A DNA stretch of 20,839 bases from SAT2750 sp963581185 (GTDB taxonomy: Bacteria > Planctomycetota > Planctomycetia > Pirellulales > Pirellulaceae), in assembly GCA_963581185.1 (NCBI GenBank), contig CAUZOB010000075.1:1-20839 (forward strand), in the 5' to 3' direction. Below, piece after piece: positions 15,761 to 20,839 of the stretch. Below the pieces are notes generated by a model. It saw only the letters and a program-made list of their open reading frames with translations. It was not told the origin of the DNA and searched no databases. How positions within the stretch are numbered: the first letter of the stretch is position 1; every line of letters starts with the position of its first letter. The position numbers and the translations under genes were made by a program.

Positions 15761-17155
15761 TTAGCAGTCCTGCCAGCCGGCCAGGGCTTCTTCGATTCCG
15801 TCCAGGCCATCCCCAAGTGCCTCATCACTAATCACCAGCGGCGGCACCACCTTGAGCGTTGGTCGATTTGTATAGAACATCATCACACCACGCTTGACGA
15901 TTTCCCAGGTCAGGTCACGCGACGCCTGGTTGGCAGGCTGTTGGCCGACTGGGTCTTTCAGGTGGATCGCGTACATCAGGCCCTTGCCGCGCCCATAACG
16001 CACCAGGTCTGGAAACCGCTCAGCCATCCGCTCAATCCGTTGTTCAATAATCACACCCTTCCTGGCAGCCTGATTGATAAGGTCTTCCTCTTCGAGGACA
16101 TCGAGGTTTGCCAGTGCGGCCACGCAAGAAACAGGGTGTGCGGCATGCGTCGTCGTCACTTCACCAGGGGAGAGCAAGTCCAGCACATCCGCTCGGCCGA
16201 GAATGGCAGCCAATGGCAAGCTGGACGTCAGGCCCTTGCCGATACAGACCAGGTCGGCATTGACCTGGAAGTGCTCATGGGCAAACCACTTGCCGGTCCG
16301 CCCAAACCCCGTCTGTACTTCGTCAAACACAATCAACACCTGGTTCGCGTCTGCCCAGCGGCGCAAGGCCTGCACATAGCCGGTTGGCAGGGCCAGGGCT
16401 CCCCAGCCCTGGAACGTCTCCAGGACGAGGCCGGCGAAGTCGTTGTCAGCCACACCTGTCTGCCGAATCGCTGCTGCCACGTAAGCATCCCACTGCAGGT
16501 CGCTGCTGGTTTCCTGCTGTTCCGCCTCCGACGGAAAGGGAATCCGGTGTATGTGTTTTGGGTCATCCGGGTTCCATGGCTTGACTGCTGTCTCACCCGA
16601 CAGCTGGTGTGCTGCCAGCGTACATCCGTGGTAATCGTTGGCCACGCTGGCCAGGTGGAACTTGGTACTGGAGATCCCCTGGCCCCATTGCCTGGCAAGC
16701 CGAAACGAGCACTCGATAGCTTCCGACCCGGTGGTCCAGAAATAGACTTTTTCCGTACACGCCGGGCCAAGCTGCACCAGCCGCTCCGCCAGCTCGACGC
16801 GATCAGCTGAGTAAAAGCTGAATTGAGCCAACATGCCATCCTGGACATGTTCTGCCAGGGCCTCTCGAATCCGCGGATGGCCATGCCCACTGTTGGCAGC
16901 AACGGCGGTAGAAGTAAAGTCGATCCAGCAATTACCATAGGCATCGAATACCTGGAAGCCGGCCGCCCGGTCCCAGACAATGGGTGGCTGGTAGCAATTG
17001 ACCGCTGGTGTCAGCTGGTCGGTTCGTTTCAGCAGCTCCATGCTCTCGGGCACTGGCAGCGCGGTCTGGATTCGGCGCCAGGGTGTTTCCAACGGCGCAC
17101 AAGCTTCCGGTTGCATGCGGCAGGAATGTAGAAGTCCGTCCAGGTTGTCGATCAT
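15761..17155 (-). CDS. Class III PLP-dependent aminotransferase
   Basis: The protein has 464 residues from the ATG at 17155, which is preceded by GGAG five bases upstream; a longer frame to 17200 has no such support. The aminotransferase class III signature is clear: VLIVFDEVQTGFGRTGKWFAHEH, with Asp278 for the pyridine nitrogen, then VCIGKGLTSSLPLAAILG, with Lys307 forming the PLP Schiff base, and THAAHPVSC. The PLP-binding TTGSEAIE (141-148) and NSGHGHP (88-94) blocks are present. Family knowledge: members include 4-aminobutyrate, ornithine and diaminobutyrate-type aminotransferases, which move an amino group to an alpha-keto acid. The precise substrate is not decided by these motifs. It should be cytoplasmic. 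It is divergent from the acidic-tailed hypothetical gene. Confidence 0.93.
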   Translation of the reverse strand: MIDNLDGLLHSCRMQPEACAPLETPWRRIQTALPVPESMELLKRTDQLTPAVNCYQPPIVWDRAAGFQVFDAYGNCWIDFTSTAVAANSGHGHPRIREALAEHVQDGMLAQFSFYSADRVELAERLVQLGPACTEKVYFWTTGSEAIECSFRLARQWGQGISSTKFHLASVANDYHGCTLAAHQLSGETAVKPWNPDDPKHIHRIPFPSEAEQQETSSDLQWDAYVAAAIRQTGVADNDFAGLVLETFQGWGALALPTGYVQALRRWADANQVLIVFDEVQTGFGRTGKWFAHEHFQVNADLVCIGKGLTSSLPLAAILGRADVLDLLSPGEVTTTHAAHPVSCVAALANLDVLEEEDLINQAARKGVIIEQRIERMAERFPDLVRYGRGKGLMYAIHLKDPVGQQPANQASRDLTWEIVKRGVMMFYTNRPTLKVVPPLVISDEALGDGLDGIEEALAGWQDC

Positions 17156-17160
17156 GGCCA

Positions 17161-17164
17161 CTCC
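17161..17164 (-). promoter_or_regulatory. Ribosome binding site fixing the aminotransferase start
   Basis: On the minus strand GGAG lies five bases upstream of the ATG at 17155. It argues against the longer frame beginning at 17200. Confidence 0.55.
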
Positions 17165-17296
17165 GTTTACTGCCCGTCGAATAGCTGCGGGCCATGACAC
17201 AGGATAAACTGATAGTAACAGGGCTGGCCAGTAAACCGGCCTGAATTAGTGCCGGCTGCGGTTCACCCGATCATTTAAGCAGTGAAAGTCTCCACC

Positions 17297-17932
17297 ATGG
17301 CGGATCGAATTACCGTCGTCATCTCCCAGTCAGCTCACGGCGATAGTCGGCTGCGGTCCTTCGAGGACAAGTTGCTTGGCGAGCTGTTGTTTCAGCAGGG
17401 CATCGATTTGACCGTCGTCCCAGACCTGACTCAATTGGCTGCCGACAGTACAGGCCTACTTTGTCTTGAGGGCATTCGCGGCGCGATGGTGATCATCTCC
17501 GACGCGTCAGCTGAACTTACTCACAGCCGCCTGGCAGAACATTCCATTGTTGGCAAGCTGGGTCATTTCCAGGGCCAGTCGATTGAGGTCATGAGCGGTA
17601 CGACGACGACTGAGACACTGGCACCCGGCATTTACGATGCCATGCAACGGACGATCTACTGTCTCGATATGACCGCCTATACGGCGACTGAGGACGTCGC
17701 AACTGCCATCACGCTGGTCCAGCAGCACCTGGCGGACAGCAGGATTCGGGGCCGCAGCGACTTTCCTCTGCGTGCCGAGGGCCCTGATGCGGAGAGCAGC
17801 ACGTCGGCCCAGGTCGATCCGGATGAGGACGCCCCCGTCGTTCGGCCAGTCCCGCGTCGTTCAGAGCTTGAGTTAGAAGAGGATCCCGCCATCGACAGCA
17901 TGCTGGATGAACTGGACGAGATGGACCTCTAG
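17297..17932 (+). CDS. Hypothetical protein with acidic tail
   Basis: The protein has 211 residues from the ATG at 17297; a GTG at 17282 would add five residues. I do not recognise the family. Residues 1-145 look like one compact alpha/beta domain: RITVVISQSAHG, FEDKLLGELLFQQGIDLTVVPDL, GAMVIISDASAE, QSIEVMSGT and DMTAYTATEDVATAITLVQQHL. It has no signal peptide and no membrane segment. Residues 155-211 form a low-complexity tail rich in Asp, Glu, Ser and Pro, ending in DSMLDELDEMDL; this may be a disordered, acidic interaction tail. The gene is divergent from the aminotransferase, and the next gene is on the other strand, so it seems to be monocistronic. A weak hairpin follows the stop. Confidence 0.78.
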   Translation: MADRITVVISQSAHGDSRLRSFEDKLLGELLFQQGIDLTVVPDLTQLAADSTGLLCLEGIRGAMVIISDASAELTHSRLAEHSIVGKLGHFQGQSIEVMSGTTTTETLAPGIYDAMQRTIYCLDMTAYTATEDVATAITLVQQHLADSRIRGRSDFPLRAEGPDAESSTSAQVDPDEDAPVVRPVPRRSELELEEDPAIDSMLDELDEMDL

Positions 17933-17962
17933 TGTTGTGTCACCACGCACCAGGGGAACATC

Positions 17963-17986
17963 GCAGGAAGTGCCTGCTGTTGTTAT
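17963..17986 (+). terminator. Weak candidate terminator after the acidic-tailed gene
   Basis: GCAGG (17963-17967) and CCTGC (17973-17977) form a five-base stem with a five-base loop, followed by TGTTGTTAT. The stem is short and the T-tract interrupted, so intrinsic termination is uncertain. It lies between the convergent genes ending at 17932 and 18012. Confidence 0.3.
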
Positions 17987-18011
17987 CCACAGGCGACAAA
18001 GCACGTGCCAC

Positions 18012-18422
18012 TCAGCCGTCGGTTTCTTCCAGCGGTTCTTGCTCACCGATCAACCACGACGGCAGTCGTCGCACCTTGCCTTGGCTATCGATACAGCCCA
18101 GCCGAGTATGACCTTCAACTATCAGCTGCTCATCACGAAACACCCGATACTTGTGTTCCACGGTGGCGCCTTTCATCCTCACGGTCGTCGTAACCAGCCG
18201 CAAGACGTCATCGAACTTGGCACCGGCGTGGTATTTTAGATCAGCGCGGGCCACGACCAGGAAAAAACCATCCCGTTCCATATCCCGGTAGTCCATGCCG
18301 GCAGCGCGCATCTGCTCGGTCCGGCCCATTTCGAAAAAGGTGAGATAATTGGCATGGTGCACGCGGCCCTGCCCATCTGTCTCCTGGTAACGGACACGGA
18401 ATTCCAGAACATGTTCCTTCAT
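18012..18422 (-). CDS. Acyl-CoA thioesterase, 4-hydroxybenzoyl-CoA thioesterase (YbgC-like) family
   Basis: The protein has 136 residues from the ATG at 18422, which has GAGG six bases upstream; a GTG at 18437 has no proper spacing. It is a single hot-dog domain of the usual length. The start holds the family signature: VRYQETDGQGRVHHANYLTFFEMGR, with the catalytic-type Asp16 followed by G-x-V-H-H-A-N-Y. Further on, ARADLKYHAGAKFDDVLRL and TVEHKYRVFRDEQLIVEGHTRL form the conserved beta strands. Family knowledge: members hydrolyse short- to medium-chain or aromatic acyl-CoA to free acid and CoA in the cytoplasm. Some YbgC proteins are linked to the Tol-Pal system, but no tol genes are seen here. 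The substrate is undetermined. It is divergent from the ACT-domain gene. Confidence 0.92.
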   Translation of the reverse strand: MKEHVLEFRVRYQETDGQGRVHHANYLTFFEMGRTEQMRAAGMDYRDMERDGFFLVVARADLKYHAGAKFDDVLRLVTTTVRMKGATVEHKYRVFRDEQLIVEGHTRLGCIDSQGKVRRLPSWLIGEQEPLEETDG

Positions 18423-18428
18423 TTGCTT

Positions 18429-18432
18429 CCTC
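18429..18432 (-). promoter_or_regulatory. Ribosome binding site fixing the thioesterase start
   Basis: On the minus strand GAGG (in GAAGAGGAAG) lies six bases before the ATG at 18422. It favours this start over the upstream GTG at 18437. Confidence 0.55.
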
Positions 18433-18490
18433 TTCACCTTTCAATCTCATGATAGTCCGTGCTCGGATCTTTCAACACCGCCCGCGATCG

Positions 18491-18519
18491 TTGACCCGAT
18501 TCCCCGATTGCTCTATCCT
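18491..18519 (+). promoter_or_regulatory. Candidate sigma70-type promoter of the ACT-domain gene
   Basis: TTGACC (18491-18496) and TATCCT (18514-18519) are 17 bases apart, 73 bases before the ATG at 18593, in the 170-base divergent gap. The -35 box matches five of six and the -10 box four of six. If real, it would drive the ACT, zinc-ribbon and HD genes together. Confidence 0.4.
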
Positions 18520-18592
18520 TGGCCTGTTCCGGCAGCTCTGATGTCCCGGCCCTCCCGTCTATTCCGGCCTCCAATTCGGTCGACTCCCTGCG

Positions 18593-19099
18593 ATGAGCAC
18601 AGGCGAAGGAAAAGCACTCGATTTCACCACGCAACGTGGGCACCATTTCCCCACAATTCGCCAATTCACGGTCTTCCTGGAAAACCGTGTCGGTCAATTG
18701 CTGGAAGTGGTCAGGCGTTTCGATGGCTCAACTGTTCGCATCGTGGCGCTCTCGATCAACGAGTCCAACGAGTGTGCTTTCGTTCGGCTTCTACTAAGTG
18801 ACCCGGATCAGGGTCGTGAGATTCTCGAGCGAGGCGGCCTCACGATCATCGAAACAGAACTGATTGCGCTGGAGGTGCCGGATGACCCTCAGCCGCTGGT
18901 GCGCATCTGCACTGCCCTGTTACAGTTTGAGGTCAACATCATCCAGACCTATCCACTGCTGGTACGCCCTCATGGCCGCCCGGTGGTGGCCCTGATGGTA
19001 GACAACATCCAGATGGCACTGGAGACACTTGATTCCCAGGGGTTACGGGCATTGAGCGAAGACGACTTGTTGTTCGACAACTTTGACATCAACGGCTGA
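18593..19099 (+). CDS. Tandem ACT-domain protein
   Basis: The protein has 168 residues and no signal peptide. Residues about 20-95 form an ACT domain: IRQFTVFLENRVGQLLEVVRRF is the strand-turn-helix typical of ACT regulators, with the V-G-x-L ligand-turn region. Residues about 96-160 form a second ACT-like unit: VRICTALLQFEVNIIQTYPL and RPVVALMVDNIQMALETL. Family knowledge: tandem ACT proteins bind small ligands, usually amino acids, and regulate biosynthetic enzymes or sense metabolites. Some planctomycete versions are annotated as acetolactate synthase-related, but no large subunit is nearby and I would not use that name. The gene starts a + strand group with the zinc-ribbon membrane and HD genes, the next start being 18 bases after its stop. 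Confidence 0.85.
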   Translation: MSTGEGKALDFTTQRGHHFPTIRQFTVFLENRVGQLLEVVRRFDGSTVRIVALSINESNECAFVRLLLSDPDQGREILERGGLTIIETELIALEVPDDPQPLVRICTALLQFEVNIIQTYPLLVRPHGRPVVALMVDNIQMALETLDSQGLRALSEDDLLFDNFDING

Positions 19100-19117
19100 T
19101 TCGGCAATCCTCTCACA

Positions 19118-19810
19118 ATGCCCATCAACGTCACCTGTACCGGCTGCCACAAGCGATTTACTGTCCCGGACAAGTTCGCCGGACAACGTGGCCCCTGCCC
19201 CAGTTGCAAGACCGTCATCCTGATTCCGAAGCCCGAGGATGAGGTGGTCATTCATGGGGGCGAGGCGGATCAGGTCAAGGGAGCCGACGGCCGCAAGGTA
19301 CTCAAGCCGCTCTCACGCACTTCGCTTCGCCTGAGTCGAATGCAGCTGTTCTCGATCGGAGGCGGCATCCTGTTCGTACTGCTGATCTCCCTTTCCATGC
19401 GATTCCTGGTGGAGGATCCCGACAAGTTTCCGATTCCGCTGCTGGTTGTCGGGGCCGCGCTGCTGGCACTCCCCGTCTCACTGGGCGGCTATATCTTCCT
19501 GCAGAACGATGAACTCGGCAGCTTTCCCTTCGGCACCCTCTTGGTGCGAGCGGGGATCTGTGCGGTGGCCTATATTTCGCTCTGGGGAGTCTATGCATTC
19601 CTGCCTTCATTCATGGACATGAACGACAGCAGTATCGCCCACCTTGGCACCGCCGCGCTCTGCCTGCTGATGGGCGCCATAGCGCCCTGGGCGGCACTCG
19701 ATTTCGAATACGGCGACGCCCTGATGCATTGCGGCTTTTACATTGTTGTCTCAGTCGCCCTCTGCTGGATCATGGGCGCTCAGTCGATTCTCTGGGTGGC
19801 AGCTGGATGA
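19118..19810 (+). CDS. Zinc-ribbon membrane protein
   Basis: The protein has 230 residues. The N-terminus is a zinc ribbon: C7-T-G-C10, then FTVPDKFAGQRGP and C27-P-S-C30, the MJ0042-like layout common in planctomycete proteins. About 40 polar residues follow, then five likely membrane helices at about 76-95, 106-129, 143-164, 176-195 and 205-228. The zinc ribbon should face the cytoplasm. Family knowledge: such ribbon-plus-helix proteins are frequent in this phylum and mostly uncharacterised. The stop TGA overlaps the next start ATG (ATGA, 19807-19810), giving translational coupling to the HD-domain phosphohydrolase and suggesting a functional link. No enzymatic motif is seen. Confidence 0.85.
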   Translation: MPINVTCTGCHKRFTVPDKFAGQRGPCPSCKTVILIPKPEDEVVIHGGEADQVKGADGRKVLKPLSRTSLRLSRMQLFSIGGGILFVLLISLSMRFLVEDPDKFPIPLLVVGAALLALPVSLGGYIFLQNDELGSFPFGTLLVRAGICAVAYISLWGVYAFLPSFMDMNDSSIAHLGTAALCLLMGAIAPWAALDFEYGDALMHCGFYIVVSVALCWIMGAQSILWVAAG

Positions 19811-20839
19811 GTATTGCCGAGTTGCCCGAAATCGCGGCCCTGGGTCATCGGCAACAGTTGGTCCGAATTCCTCCCGAACAGGATGTCCCGATCACCGACC
19901 GAGTACGGCGGATGATTGACACGGCAGCCTTTCGGCGGCTGGCTCGAATCAGCCAACTGGGCCTGGTCTCACAAGTTTACCCGGCCGCCCACCACACTCG
20001 CTTCGAGCATTCGCTTGGTACCTACCGCCTCTCGCTGCTTTACCTCAACCAGTTGTTGCACGTGGATCGCTTTGCGGACTGCGTCTCAGTACGCGATGCC
20101 GAATTATTCGTGCTGGCAACACTGGTCCATGACATCGGCCACTGGCCCTTCTGTCACCTGATTGAAGATCTCTGCCTGCCCGACCTGCCTGCACACGAAA
20201 ACCTGGCAGCGGGATTCCTGCAGACAGATGAAATTACTGAGTTACTGACGCGGGACTGGAATGTGAACGCCGCCGATCTGATGCGATTGCTGGCTGGTCC
20301 GCGGCAGTCACAGTCGGAGCAGTTGCTGGGGAGCCTGCTGTCCGGTCCTATCGACGTCGACAAGATGGACTACCTCTCACGCGACAGTCTGCACGCGGGT
20401 GTTCCTTACGGCCAACACTTCGATCGCCAGCGGCTGATTGGTAGCCTTTGCGTAAACGAGGCTGGCAATGGGCTGGCGATTACCGACAAGGGCCGAACCG
20501 CCGCCGAGATGATGGTCTTCGCTCGCTACGTGATGTTCAGCGAGGTCTACTGGCACCACGCCGTACGCTCTGCCACAGCCATGTTTCAGCGTTCCTTTTA
20601 CCGCCTGCTACCTCAACTCGACCTGGATAGCCTTTTCCTGCTGGAAGAACAACCATTCCAACACCGGCTACTGGAAGCATCCGCCGGCAGTGACGTACGC
20701 CAGCACCTGGAAGGGCTGTTTGGCGCCCGTCGGCAGCTTTTCAAGCGTTGGACCGAGTACAGCCTTGTCGACAACAGCGAACTCTACAGACGCCTGGCTC
20801 GGCAGCCCTACCCCTGGCTCTGTCAGCTCTCGGAACAAC
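19807..20839 (+). CDS. HD-domain phosphohydrolase, SAMHD1-like/dNTPase-related family (3' end outside window)
   Basis: The frame is open from the ATG at 19807 to the last base: 344 residues without a stop. The start overlaps the upstream stop (ATGA). The N-terminal block, RRLARISQLGLVSQVYP with AAHHTRFEHSLGTY (about 43-73), is the hallmark of the SAMHD1/deoxynucleoside triphosphate hydrolase-like HD family and supplies H68. LVHDIGHWPFCH gives the H108-D109 pair. GPIDVDKMDYLSRDSLHAGVPYG (from about 180) supplies the third metal-ligand region, with D185, and the Y189/D193 positions that in SAMHD1 contact the nucleotide. Family knowledge: these enzymes hydrolyse dNTPs or related phosphoesters and act in nucleotide homeostasis, and some in phage defence; nothing here shows which. 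The C-terminal part lies outside the window. It is cytoplasmic and translationally coupled to the zinc-ribbon membrane protein. Confidence 0.92.
   Translation, partial: MSIAELPEIAALGHRQQLVRIPPEQDVPITDRVRRMIDTAAFRRLARISQLGLVSQVYPAAHHTRFEHSLGTYRLSLLYLNQLLHVDRFADCVSVRDAELFVLATLVHDIGHWPFCHLIEDLCLPDLPAHENLAAGFLQTDEITELLTRDWNVNAADLMRLLAGPRQSQSEQLLGSLLSGPIDVDKMDYLSRDSLHAGVPYGQHFDRQRLIGSLCVNEAGNGLAITDKGRTAAEMMVFARYVMFSEVYWHHAVRSATAMFQRSFYRLLPQLDLDSLFLLEEQPFQHRLLEASAGSDVRQHLEGLFGARRQLFKRWTEYSLVDNSELYRRLARQPYPWLCQLSEQ

Noticed and set aside
15941..16810. 289-codon open frame on the plus strand opposite the aminotransferase
   Set aside because: The minus strand carries unmistakable class III aminotransferase motifs over the same bases, and the plus-strand product has no recognisable features.
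17220..17275. GGCC and CCGGC inverted repeats before the acidic-tailed gene as an operator or riboswitch
   Set aside because: The stems are four to five bases long and of a kind expected by chance in GC-rich DNA; no conserved riboswitch core is visible.

Overview
The window looks like chromosomal DNA of a member of the Planctomycetota (Pirellula/Planctomyces type), moderately GC-rich. The evidence is the combination of sulfatases, a PSCyt1-DUF1549-DUF1553 cytochrome-like protein paired with a Tat-exported DUF1501 protein, a ThuA-domain protein, a Tat-exported Gfo/Idh/MocA oxidoreductase and several small zinc-ribbon proteins. This is typical accessory and metabolic gene content for that phylum. 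I see no rRNA, tRNA, CRISPR array, insertion sequence or phage gene. No gene-free stretch exceeds about 170 bases.

Left part (1-5389, + strand): the 3' end of a sulfatase, a secreted c-type-cytochrome/DUF1549/DUF1553 protein, a DUF1501 protein and a ThuA-domain protein follow one another. They look like one degradation module for sulfated or otherwise modified polysaccharide. A secreted serine hydrolase (beta-lactamase/class C fold) lies convergent to them (5438-6541, - strand). Divergent from it come a 49-residue zinc-ribbon protein (6698-6847) and a complete formylglycine-type sulfatase (6896-8482).

Middle (8502-12832): a minus-strand protein with a histidine/aspartate pattern suggesting a zinc-dependent phospholipase C-like hydrolase sits head to head with a seven-helix membrane protein of unknown family. 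The short gap between them holds a perfectly palindromic -10 box. A Gfo/Idh/MocA oxidoreductase converges on the membrane protein, and the two share the four bases CTAG as overlapping stop codons. A short exported HEAT-repeat protein follows.

Right part (12952-20839): a tight three-gene operon encodes a secreted beta-propeller-like protein, an Ig-like lipoprotein and a VanZ-family membrane protein, with 2-nt gaps between the genes. It abuts, stop to stop, a minus-strand class III aminotransferase. Then come an acidic-tailed hypothetical protein, a minus-strand YbgC-type thioesterase, a tandem-ACT-domain protein, a zinc-ribbon membrane protein and, coupled to the last through an ATGA overlap, an HD-domain (SAMHD1-like) phosphohydrolase that runs off the window.

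The parts most worth follow-up are the 49-residue zinc-ribbon gene, the coupled zinc-ribbon membrane protein and HD phosphohydrolase, the propeller/lipoprotein/VanZ operon and the symmetric divergent promoter. No complete new defence or mobile system is evident.
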